Below, piece after piece: positions 1-6,170 of a DNA stretch of 12,329 bases (position 1 is the first letter of the stretch; every line of letters begins with the position of its first letter). Origin of the DNA: Clostridiales bacterium (GTDB lineage Bacteria; Bacillota_A; Clostridia; Lachnospirales; Bianqueaceae); NCBI GenBank assembly GCA_019423265.1, contig JAHZBS010000057.1:1-12329 (forward strand). Reading direction: 5' to 3'. The position numbers were made by a program, and so were the translations under genes. Below the pieces are notes generated by a model, which ran no database searches, was not told the origin of the DNA, and worked only from the letters and a program-made list of their open reading frames with translations.

Positions 1-350
1 AAGCCCATGAGGGAACGATCCTAAATGTCTCCTCGATCTGGGGCGTGCGGGGGGCCTCCTGCGAGGTTGCCTATTCCGCATCGAAAGGCGCTGTTAACGC
101 CTTTACCCAGGCGCTGGCGAGAGAATTGGCTCCCTCGGGCATACGGGTCAACGCCGCAGCTTTCGGCTGTATCGATACCGCGATGAACCGCTCTCTTTCG
201 GAGGGGGAGCGCCGTGAGCTGGAGGATGCCATCGGCGCGGGGCGGTTTGGCACCGCCGATGAGGCGGCCGCACTGTTAACCTTTCTCGCAAGCCCTGCTA
301 GCTCCTACATCAATGGCCAGATCGTCACAATGGATGGCTGCTTTCTATAA
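1..350 (+). CDS. Short-chain dehydrogenase/reductase, 3' part; probably EF-P 5-aminopentanone reductase (YmfI-like)
   Basis: This is the last 115 residues of an SDR oxidoreductase. The first whole codon is at position 3 and the 5' part, including the Rossmann glycine motif, lies outside the window. The SDR catalytic set is visible: Ser in NVSS (visible residues 8-11), then Tyr24 and Lys28 in YSASK. The segment SSIWGVRGASCEVAYSASK resembles YmfI-type enzymes more than FabG; YmfI reduces the 5-aminopentanone modification on elongation factor P. The C-terminal end (SYINGQIVTMDGCFL) has the expected SDR form. One oddity is AAAFGCIDT, where the family usually has a Pro before the Gly (PG); here Phe replaces it. 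The gene converges on the minus-strand gene ending at 392 and has its own terminator. SDR membership is near certain; the YmfI assignment is an inference and FabG-like is the alternative. Confidence 0.85.
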   Translation, partial: AHEGTILNVSSIWGVRGASCEVAYSASKGAVNAFTQALARELAPSGIRVNAAAFGCIDTAMNRSLSEGERRELEDAIGAGRFGTADEAAALLTFLASPASSYINGQIVTMDGCFL

Positions 351-380
351 CCCGTATGCCGCTCTGGGCATACGGGTTTT
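349..380 (+). terminator. Intrinsic terminator of the SDR gene
   Basis: A 12-bp perfect stem (AACCCGTATGCC at 349-360 with GGCATACGGGTT at 367-378) encloses a 6-nt loop and is followed by a T run (377-380). It overlaps the SDR stop codon TAA. It lies between two convergent genes and could also stop transcription from the minus strand, although the T tract there is weaker. Confidence 0.85.
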
Positions 381-391
381 GCACACAGCTT

Positions 392-2200
392 CTACGGCTG
401 CAAGATCAAAAATGGCGGCAAGCTCCAATTTGCTCTTGCATCCTCCACGGAAGTACAATCATCCAGCACCCCCAGCGAGTTGACGTGAAGCACGCACTCA
501 CCGCCCCCTGAGAAGCTGACATAAATATGGGAGCCGATAAAACAGGAAAATTGGATCGTGTCCTTACCCGACGCGAAGCCGCTCGCCCTTGCCTTGGTCA
601 GAATCGCGCTCTGCCCTGCCTGGGAGATTGACTTGATGCTGACATCGTTGACTGTATTCAGCGGGAAAACGCTTGCATTGAAAGCAGGGTTGTCCCTATT
701 ATACGTCCAATACTCTGTGACATCCGCGTCCTTCAGCTGCCAGCTTCCGTCTTTCTGCTCCAGGGTCGCAGCCCTGAGAGTGTGGGACATACCGTCGGTG
801 AAGATGCCAAAGGCACAGTCTTCGGACGCTGCAATGTACCGTGTCTTTATATCACCAATTCCAAGGCTGGCAGCCGCAGCCGCTTCAATCTCCTGCCTAG
901 TGGAATTCCCCCGGGGCAGGAGCTGGGCAACGCTGGCCTCCTCCCCTCGGTAGGGAAACTGGGAATCCGCCTCTTCCGCGCTGACAACGACATAGCTCCC
1001 ATTGGAGACAACCAGAATTTGACCTTCGCTGTTGGCTTCTGTCAGAACGCTACAGCTGCCATCTTCGATTCGATAATACAGCCGCATTCCCTCCAGCATG
1101 GGTTTATACCGATCTTCCACCGGGTTGGCGGCGAGCACTGTCTCAAGAGTATACAGCGTTCCATAGGAGGGATCATAGGGAGTCCCCTTGATTGAAAAGA
1201 GGGTCAGCGGCTCTCCTACCGTCTTGCCGAGCATAGCATACAGTCCCTGTTCAACATACCCTCCCACCGTCGCTTTCATCTGTAGGGACAGATCGGCTCG
1301 AAGCTCTGAATACTCTTGATAATCGGTTCCTGGGCGAACTAAATAGGCATATTGCTGTAGTATTTGTTCCGACGTGGCCTCATCTAATATGGAGAGCATG
1401 GGAAACAACTGCGACTGCGTTGTAAAGAAGTCCTGCAAGATCGCCAGCGCATCCTCGCCCGTCATGGCCGATCCGCCATAGATCTCCTGAATTCGCTCCA
1501 GCAGCGCCCCGTGGTCCTCCTTGGCCAGCATCATATCCAGATAGTTCTCCTCCACCCCGGATAAAAACCCCTGAAGGATGGATATCAGCTTGGACATATG
1601 GATTTTCATCTGGGCGCGGATCTCCTGCTCGTCCCAGCTGAGTCCTGTCAGGGAAACCCAATCTGGCCCTGGGAGCTCATCCAGCGGGATACTCCACTGC
1701 ATCTGTCCCTGTATAAACCTCTTGGGCAGCTTCCATTCCATGGTCCCTAGAACAAAATCTTCAAGGCCTAACCGGAGCGAATCCTCCTCCACCGCCATGG
1801 TCACCTTAGCCGCCACAGGCAGTATGAGCCCATCCTTCTGGATCTGCATATACACGCGGCCATCTGCCTGGCGAAATACCATGTGGAGTATGGAGATGCC
1901 GTCCAATGTCTTCCCCTGCTCTTCCAGAAATCGATTCATCGCCGTGTTGAATGCATCCTCCGGCAGCGCTACGGTGATGGTCTGGCTGCCCAGATCCAGC
2001 GACAGGGCCTCAATCCCTGTCTCTCTCAGATATTCTTCAATATCCACTTCCCTATACTGATACGAGAATTCATGCTTGCGGACATAAATGTAGAGGACCA
2101 TGGCCGTCACCACCGCCACTGCTAGAATCCCTGCCAGTGTTATCCCCAGAATGATGAGGATTCGTCTGCGATTCGGATGCACTGTCATGGGTCTTTCCAT
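392..2200 (-). CDS. Large single-pass membrane-anchored protein of unknown function (N-terminal part YpmS/DUF2140-like)
   Basis: The product is 602 aa. A basic start (HPNRRR) is followed by one long hydrophobic segment at about residues 14-40, then about 560 residues that should face outside the membrane. The stretch at residues 60-200 includes LPEDAFNTAMNRFLEEQ and, near 151-162, LGTMEWKLPKRF. This loosely resembles YpmS/DUF2140-type proteins, in which a membrane anchor carries a beta-rich domain; that is a weak inference. Nothing after residue 200 matches a family I recognise, and no catalytic motif or sorting signal is visible. The start at 2200 is supported by GAAGGAGG at 2208-2215, seven bases upstream. 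It lies downstream of rpsI beyond a terminator, so it is probably transcribed separately, but I see no convincing promoter in 2201-2286. The stop is TAG. Confidence 0.8.
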   Translation of the reverse strand: MERPMTVHPNRRRILIILGITLAGILAVAVVTAMVLYIYVRKHEFSYQYREVDIEEYLRETGIEALSLDLGSQTITVALPEDAFNTAMNRFLEEQGKTLDGISILHMVFRQADGRVYMQIQKDGLILPVAAKVTMAVEEDSLRLGLEDFVLGTMEWKLPKRFIQGQMQWSIPLDELPGPDWVSLTGLSWDEQEIRAQMKIHMSKLISILQGFLSGVEENYLDMMLAKEDHGALLERIQEIYGGSAMTGEDALAILQDFFTTQSQLFPMLSILDEATSEQILQQYAYLVRPGTDYQEYSELRADLSLQMKATVGGYVEQGLYAMLGKTVGEPLTLFSIKGTPYDPSYGTLYTLETVLAANPVEDRYKPMLEGMRLYYRIEDGSCSVLTEANSEGQILVVSNGSYVVVSAEEADSQFPYRGEEASVAQLLPRGNSTRQEIEAAAAASLGIGDIKTRYIAASEDCAFGIFTDGMSHTLRAATLEQKDGSWQLKDADVTEYWTYNRDNPAFNASVFPLNTVNDVSIKSISQAGQSAILTKARASGFASGKDTIQFSCFIGSHIYVSFSGGGECVLHVNSLGVLDDCTSVEDARANWSLPPFLILQP

Positions 2201-2286
2201 ATCTCAGCCTCCTTCTGCGCGAACCTGTCGATCCGTGCTGTTTTTCTCAGTTCTTTGTAACATATTGTCACATCTTTCCTGAATAG

Positions 2287-2316
2287 AAAAAGGACAAAGG
2301 ATCTTCCCCTTTGTCC
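2287..2316 (-). terminator. Intrinsic terminator of rplM-rpsI
   Basis: On the minus strand GGACAAAGG (2316-2308) pairs with CCTTTGTCC (2300-2292) around a 7-nt loop, followed by a run of T (complement of A2287-A2291). It lies about 50 bases after the rpsI stop codon and separates rpsI from the membrane protein gene. Confidence 0.9.
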
Positions 2317-2365
2317 CTCATTCCATGAGTTTGCTCTGCACAAGCTCCAACTTCCAACGGCGTCC

Positions 2366-2758
2366 TTATCTCTTGGAGAACTGCGGCGCACGGCGAGCGG
2401 CCTTCAGTCCGTACTTCTTTCTTTCCTTCATTCTGGGGTCGCGGGTCAGATATCCTGCCCTCTTCAGAACGGGGCGAAACTCCGCATCCGCCTGCAGAAG
2501 CGCTCTCGCAATGCCGTGCTTGATCGCGCCGGCCTGACCGGTGTATCCGCCGCCGCGCACTGTGATCATCGCGTCGAATTTGTCGGCGGTTTCCGTCGCC
2601 GTCAAGGGCTGACGCACGATGGTCTTGAGCGTCTCCATCCCAAAATAGTCGTTGATATCGCGCTTATTTATCGTAATCTTGCCCGTTCCCGGTCTCAAAA
2701 ATACTCTGGCCACGCTGGATTTTCTTCTTCCTGTGCCATAATACTGTATAGTCGCCAT
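2366..2758 (-). CDS. rpsI: 30S ribosomal protein S9
   Basis: The 130-aa protein has the full length and features of bacterial S9: the opening [18 protein letters not shown], the central glycine-rich [10 protein letters not shown] segment, and the basic tail ending in SKR. In S9 this tail reaches the P-site tRNA on the small subunit. The start is ATG at 2758 with GGAG about ten bases upstream. It follows rplM by 23 bases, the standard L13-S9 operon, and ends before a strong terminator. Nothing is unusual in the protein. Confidence 0.98.
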   Translation of the reverse strand: MATIQYYGTGRRKSSVARVFLRPGTGKITINKRDINDYFGMETLKTIVRQPLTATETADKFDAMITVRGGGYTGQAGAIKHGIARALLQADAEFRPVLKRAGYLTRDPRMKERKKYGLKAARRAPQFSKR

Positions 2759-2781
2759 AACTTACGCTCTCCTTCCTTTCC

Positions 2782-3216
2782 TTAAGCCTTAATCTCTAAA
2801 ACTTCTGGTTTCTGCGCCTGATGATTGTGCTCGCCTCCGGCGTATACCTTGAGTTTTTTGATCATGTCTCTGCCTAAAGAATTCTTGGGCAGCATCCCCT
2901 TGATGGCTTTCTTGACAACCAATTCGGGCTTCGTCTGCATCATCAGTTTATATTTGGTCTCCTTCAAGCCGCCGGGCTGTCCCGTATGTGTAGAATATAC
3001 TTTCTGCTCCAGCTTTTTGCCTGTCAGTTTCACTTTATCCGCGTTGATAATAATCACAAAGTCCCCCATATCCATGAAGGGTGTAAACTGTGGTTTGTTC
3101 TTACCGCGCAGCACAGAAGCCACCTGGGAAGCAAGGCGTCCTAACGTCTGTCCTGTTGCATCAACAATATACCACTTTCTATCGATATTTTTTGCGCTGG
3201 GCATATACGTTTTCAT
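2782..3216 (-). CDS. rplM: 50S ribosomal protein L13
   Basis: The 144-aa product matches L13 over its whole length: an N-terminal [18 protein letters not shown] motif, the [19 protein letters not shown] region, the [10 protein letters not shown] segment and [11 protein letters not shown] near the C-terminus. L13 is an early-assembly protein of the large subunit. The start at 3216 is the only one that keeps the family N-terminus; its Shine-Dalgarno sequence AAGGAG lies 13 bases upstream, further than usual. It is the first gene of an rplM-rpsI operon with its own promoter and a structured leader, so transcription does not depend on the upstream truA operon. Confidence 0.98.
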   Translation of the reverse strand: MKTYMPSAKNIDRKWYIVDATGQTLGRLASQVASVLRGKNKPQFTPFMDMGDFVIIINADKVKLTGKKLEQKVYSTHTGQPGGLKETKYKLMMQTKPELVVKKAIKGMLPKNSLGRDMIKKLKVYAGGEHNHQAQKPEVLEIKA

Positions 3217-3335
3217 GGAACTATCGTCACTCCTTAGTATTTACTATACAGCTCGAAATCGGAATCCGGGGCTAGTGGATTAATTCCTTCGCATAGCATA
3301 TCGCACCAAGATTATCCATGGTGCATAACGAGTAT
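3217..3335 (-). ncRNA. Structured 5' leader of rplM-rpsI, probable L13 autoregulatory leader
   Basis: The leader runs about 115 nt from the predicted transcription start (near 3329) to the rplM start codon. It can fold compactly. An outer helix pairs CTCG (3332-3329) with CGAG (3255-3252). Hairpin 1 pairs GCACCA (3324-3319) with TGGTGC (3308-3303). Hairpin 2 pairs GGAAT (3287-3283) with ATTCC (3265-3261), with a nested GGATT/AATCC-type alternative. Many Firmicutes carry an L13 leader (an Rfam family) at exactly this position, thought to bind L13 and limit expression. The position and fold suggest this is one, but I could not run a covariance-model search. Confidence 0.55.
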
Positions 3336-3364
3336 ATTATATTACAAGACTCTCTGCAAGTCAA
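3336..3364 (-). promoter_or_regulatory. Sigma-A type promoter of rplM-rpsI
   Basis: On the minus strand TTGACT (3364-3359) is followed after exactly 17 bases by TATAAT (3341-3336). This matches the housekeeping consensus at 11 of 12 positions. It sits in AT-rich DNA and feeds the structured leader and then L13. Confidence 0.88.
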
Positions 3365-3587
3365 GAATTTTTTTATTTTTTCCTATTTACGAAGCCAAAA
3401 ATTAAAATGTACCTAACATATCACTGTGATCTGAATACATGGATATCCAACAAAAATGGAGGGTGCTCAAAATTGTATACCCTCCCATAGCAAATGTTAA
3501 ATTCTTAGATCCACTGTAATTCGTAAAGAGTTTGAATAGTCATGTTATCTCTAAATGATTCATCTTTTCCATTTTAGTAAAACATGT
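3365..3587. other. AT-rich non-coding stretch between the rplM promoter and the protease gene
   Basis: No plausible gene is visible on either strand in these roughly 220 bases. The only structure is the terminator-like hairpin at 3452-3488, reported separately. The stretch is the downstream edge of the AT-rich block that separates truA from rplM. Confidence 0.6.
3452..3488 (-). terminator. Probable intrinsic terminator of the Ig-like/protease unit
   Basis: On the minus strand GGAGGGT (3485-3479) pairs with ACCCTCC (3464-3458) around a loop of about 14 nt, then A and five T residues (complement of 3452-3457). Two further pairs can form beyond a one-base bulge. It lies about 100 bases after the protease stop codon. 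Confidence 0.75.
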
Positions 3588-4493
3588 TCATGTTCTTTTA
3601 TTTCGAAACGATATGAATTTGTTGTATAGCCATTCATCAATTCGTAAACCATCATTGTAACCAGTGCCTTCGCCGCGAATAATTCCAATCGCGGTATACC
3701 CCGTGTCTGTATAATATTTATACATTGGTCCACCGCTTTGTCCTCCTGAACTGTCAGCGTTTGTAACTATCGTTCTTGAAGAGCACCCAGTAATACTTCC
3801 GACACTTTTATACATACGTTTATTGTTTATGTTTCCTCCAATTACCTTTGGATAACCTTGCAAGGTGATTGTACCACTATAATTACTAGACTGCCATCTA
3901 AGCCCTAGCCATCCTGTTTTATCACCTAAGTTATCGGCCAATGTTATAATTCCCTAGTCATCTTGATTATCATTATTATTGACATAGTTACCACCTGCTT
4001 CATATGCGATGGCATGTGATTCGTAATATTTGTTATCCCCATCTCTTGCAGGCCAAACCTTACAAGAAGTCGGCCAACCGCCAAGAGAAGAATTATAAAT
4101 CACATGTCCTGACGTGACAACCGCATTAGGGCCTATCATAAAACCGCTGCCCCTATATGAAGTATTTCCCCAGTAGGCTTCTATATAACATGTGCTTATA
4201 TAAGGACCTACTTTGGTGTTGGTAATCACCTGCCTATCTTCACTTCCAATTACACCTTGTATCTCTAAAGCTTCTAGTCCATTGGGGAAATATCCCGGCG
4301 ATGATCCCCCTGATTGCAATGAATTTATTGATAATACTTCTTGGGATGGTATAAATCTCTCTTCTCCTGTAAGGGCATTTTTATAATAAGAGCCAATATG
4401 TGTATACTCATCCTGATTTTCTGCGCTGACTATTCCAACTATACTGAATAACATAAAACATACTATCGAGCAAAAGGTAAGCATCTTTTTCAT
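3588..4493 (-). pseudogene. Secreted V8/trypsin-like serine protease interrupted by an in-frame TAG
   Basis: The reading frame is one 301-codon gene broken by TAG at codon 180 (3954-3956); both halves are in the same frame. Residues 1-24 form a signal peptide ending IVSA. A propeptide-like stretch follows, then a chymotrypsin-fold protease of the V8/glutamyl endopeptidase type. The probable catalytic residues are His130 in VVTSGH, Asp179 in NQDD directly before the TAG, and Ser253 in GGQSGGP. After the TAG the frame continues GIITLADNLGDKTGWLGL. Relatives usually have a DW[GA]-type motif here, so TAG most simply replaces a TGG Trp codon by one base change. The truncated product would lack the catalytic Ser. 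The start (ATG at 4493) is preceded by AAGGGA, and the final stop is TGA. It lies 71 bases after the Ig-like gene, probably in one transcript. Read-through or sequencing error are alternatives. Confidence 0.85.
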
Positions 4494-4564
4494 ATAGACA
4501 TCCCTTTCTTAATGAGTAATCCAGATGAGTTCCAGTTACAAATACAATACTGCGATAGTGTTTA

Positions 4565-5023
4565 TCAGCGAATATCAAATTCAGCCGCACAATAGCTAAT
4601 TCCCAGTTCGTTAGAGCTGAATTCCTGCACAATACGATACCGTCCTGCTCCGAGAGGCGTCCGATAATGGTCTTGGATGTGATACTCGATCTCACAGGGT
4701 GTGTCTGCGGCTATGGTACCGGTCAGCAAAATAAAGGAATTATCTCTCATCTCCACCGTATACCAGCCGCCCTCTTGATAGATCTCCAAATCGAAAACCA
4801 TGCCATAGCCCAATTCTACACTGGACGTTACAATCGTTTTGACCGTCCCAATCTTCCTAGAGTAAACCTGCTCCTCCGCCTCCATTTTAATCTTATCAGC
4901 CGTGTAAATCTCATAGTGGGACGGATGCAAGGCCGTTTTGTCCCTCCCTGTGACAAATAGGACAATACATAGAGTTCCAATTACCAAAATTGCGCCGAAT
5001 GTAATCGGCCATCTCTTTTTTAT
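4565..5023 (-). CDS. Membrane-anchored bacterial Ig-like domain protein with apparent ATA start codon
   Basis: The frame encodes a 152-residue protein. A basic N-terminus (KKRW) precedes a hydrophobic segment at about residues 6-25, which would act as membrane anchor or uncleaved signal, and an extracytoplasmic domain follows. The latter ends with GAGRYRIVQEF and CAAEFDI, a pattern typical of a bacterial Ig-like domain family whose members carry YRIVKEF-like strands (recalled as Big_14; not searched). The start is the odd point. GGAGGTGATC at 5035-5026 is an excellent Shine-Dalgarno sequence, and the codon seven bases after GGAGG, which completes a typical basic/hydrophobic N-terminus, is ATA (5023-5021) and not ATG. 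The first conventional in-frame start is TTG at 4987, inside the hydrophobic segment and without a binding site. This is a mutated start, a rare ATA start, or a sequence error. Function unknown. Confidence 0.6.
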   Translation of the reverse strand: MKKRWPITFGAILVIGTLCIVLFVTGRDKTALHPSHYEIYTADKIKMEAEEQVYSRKIGTVKTIVTSSVELGYGMVFDLEIYQEGGWYTVEMRDNSFILLTGTIAADTPCEIEYHIQDHYRTPLGAGRYRIVQEFSSNELGISYCAAEFDIR

Positions 5024-5025
5024 AC

Positions 5026-5035
5026 GATCACCTCC
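5026..5035 (-). promoter_or_regulatory. Perfect Shine-Dalgarno sequence before the ATA codon
   Basis: GGAGGTGATC is complementary to the 3' end of 16S rRNA over ten bases. Its spacing is ideal for initiation at 5023, the ATA codon. An ATG at 5012-5010 is out of frame and about 18 bases from GGAGG, so it does not explain this site. Confidence 0.75.
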
Positions 5036-5305
5036 ATTCTCTTATTTTCTGACACTATTCTCCTTTGCAATGTCTTATAATCCCTCCCTATCTTTCAATT
5101 TTCTTACAAATATTATTATATTTTTTATTTTATTACATAAATTATTATATATTATATTTATATAATTGTCAATATATATGGTTATTTTTTATAAGTTTTT
5201 TAGATTTTTTTATTTATATTTTCGCATAATATCCATCTATAAAAAATCCGTAGGCTTGAGCATTTTATTCCTTACTCCGGGCAAAGCGTTACTTGAATGT
5301 TGTCC
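5036..5305. other. Very AT-rich upstream region of the Ig-like/protease unit
   Basis: Long runs of A and T dominate about 5090-5225. No gene is supported on either strand. The region holds the promoter at 5144-5172 and, towards truA, a weak second hairpin with a T tract (5244-5280). It marks the upstream edge of the low-GC block. Confidence 0.6.
5144..5172 (-). promoter_or_regulatory. Perfect-consensus sigma-A promoter of the Ig-like/protease unit
   Basis: On the minus strand TTGACA (5172-5167) and TATAAT (5149-5144) are separated by exactly 17 bases, a full match to the housekeeping consensus. Transcription would begin near 5137, giving a leader of about 100 nt before the ribosome binding site at 5035. 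AT-rich DNA yields TATAAT by chance often, but the intact TTGACA at the right distance is much less likely. Confidence 0.8.
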
Positions 5306-5354
5306 TAAAAATATGCTCCTCCTTATAGTGACAGCTTGCCATAAGGGGAGCATA
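5306..5354 (-). terminator. Strong intrinsic terminator after truA
   Basis: On the minus strand TATGCTCCCCTTAT (5354-5341) pairs with ATAAGGAGGAGCATA (5326-5312) through 14 base pairs with one bulged base and a 14-nt loop. It is followed at once by five T residues (complement of 5307-5311). It lies about 58 bases after the truA stop and closes the ecfA1-ecfA2-ecfT-truA transcript. Confidence 0.9.
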
Positions 5355-5411
5355 GCATCATCTCTTGTTATGTTTAGGCTTACAGGGAACTGCGCGTAAC
5401 CTTCTTACCCA

Positions 5412-6158
5412 TCACAGATAGCGCACCGACACAAGCGCCAATCCGTGGGCTGGCGCCGTAGGGCCTGCCAGCTCACGCCGCCCCGCCCGCAGCGCTTGCT
5501 CTACCTGCCCGGGCGGAATTTTTCCGTATCCAACCTGGAGCAGCGTTCCAGCCATAATGCGCACCATGTTGTACAGGAACCCATTCCCTGTAAAATAAAA
5601 TCGAAATATATGGGAATCGGCGCGGTCTATCTCCAGCTCTGCGCGATATATGGTACGAATCGTCGTATTGGTTGTGCTGCCTGTGGATTGGAATGCCTTG
5701 AAATCATGGCGGCCCACCATGAGCGCCAGAGCCTCCCGAATGCGGCCAACATCCAGAGGCCTGGTCTCCAGCGCCATATACCGCCTGTACAGGGGCGGCA
5801 TCGTATCCCCGCTGTAGACAGAATAACAGTAAGTCTTTTCCTTCGCGTCAAATCGCGGGTGAAAGTCCGGCCCCACTTCCGATGCATCCATAACCCGAAT
5901 ATCACCGGGCAGTTTGGAATTCATCGCCTTTTTCAGCTGGCCTGGCGCGATCTCGTGCGCCAGATCAAAGGCGGCCACCTGCCCCCACGCGTGGACGCCT
6001 GTGTCGGTTCGGCCCGACGCCATCACATGTACAGGCCGGCCAAACAAAGCTTCCAATGTATCCTCCAAGACCTGTTGAATGCCGAGAGCGTTGTGCTGCC
6101 GCTGCCACCCCGCATACTCCGTTCCATCATAGCTGATGGTTATACAGATTCGCCGCAT
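5412..6158 (-). CDS. truA: tRNA pseudouridine(38-40) synthase TruA
   Basis: The 248-aa protein has the family's normal length and converts uridines 38-40 of the tRNA anticodon arm to pseudouridine. The N-terminal ISYDGTEYAGWQRQ motif and the catalytic motif GRTDTGVHA (residues 49-57, nucleophile Asp52) are present. FHPRFDAKEKTYCYSV and the C-terminal NGFLYNMVRIMAG motif also match. ATG at 6158 follows GAGGG at a suitable distance and lies 12 bases beyond the ecfT stop, so truA is the last gene of the ecf operon. The stop is TGA and a strong terminator follows. In related genomes rplM usually comes directly after truA; here an AT-rich block intervenes. Confidence 0.97.
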   Translation of the reverse strand: MRRICITISYDGTEYAGWQRQHNALGIQQVLEDTLEALFGRPVHVMASGRTDTGVHAWGQVAAFDLAHEIAPGQLKKAMNSKLPGDIRVMDASEVGPDFHPRFDAKEKTYCYSVYSGDTMPPLYRRYMALETRPLDVGRIREALALMVGRHDFKAFQSTGSTTNTTIRTIYRAELEIDRADSHIFRFYFTGNGFLYNMVRIMAGTLLQVGYGKIPPGQVEQALRAGRRELAGPTAPAHGLALVSVRYL

Positions 6159-6170
6159 GATGCCCGCCCT

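Noticed and set aside
558..1195. Overlapping plus-strand frames opposite the membrane protein gene
   Set aside because: They have no ribosome binding sites and no domain-like sequence, and lie within a well-supported minus-strand gene.
3588..3941. Second half of the protease as an independent gene starting at TTG 3941
   Set aside because: There is no good ribosome binding site, the frame is continuous with the upstream half, and the fragment would lack His and Asp of the catalytic triad.
3588..3956. TAG decoded as an amino acid as the organism's normal code
   Set aside because: TAG also ends ecfA2, ecfT and the 392-2200 gene at sensible positions, the first two directly before the next gene start, so TAG acts as a normal stop here. 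Local suppression cannot be excluded.
4911..5012. 33-codon frame starting at ATG 5012 in the Ig-like gene region
   Set aside because: It is about 18 bases from the GGAGG, overlaps the membrane-segment frame and shows no recognisable protein features.
5244..5280. Second terminator after truA
   Set aside because: CCGGAG/CTACGG gives only five pairs with a mismatch and a large loop; the hairpin at 5306-5354 is sufficient.
3366..5305. Insertion sequence or phage remnant as the origin of the AT-rich block
   Set aside because: I found no transposase, integrase, inverted terminal repeats or target-site duplication by eye; only composition and altered gene order suggest transfer.
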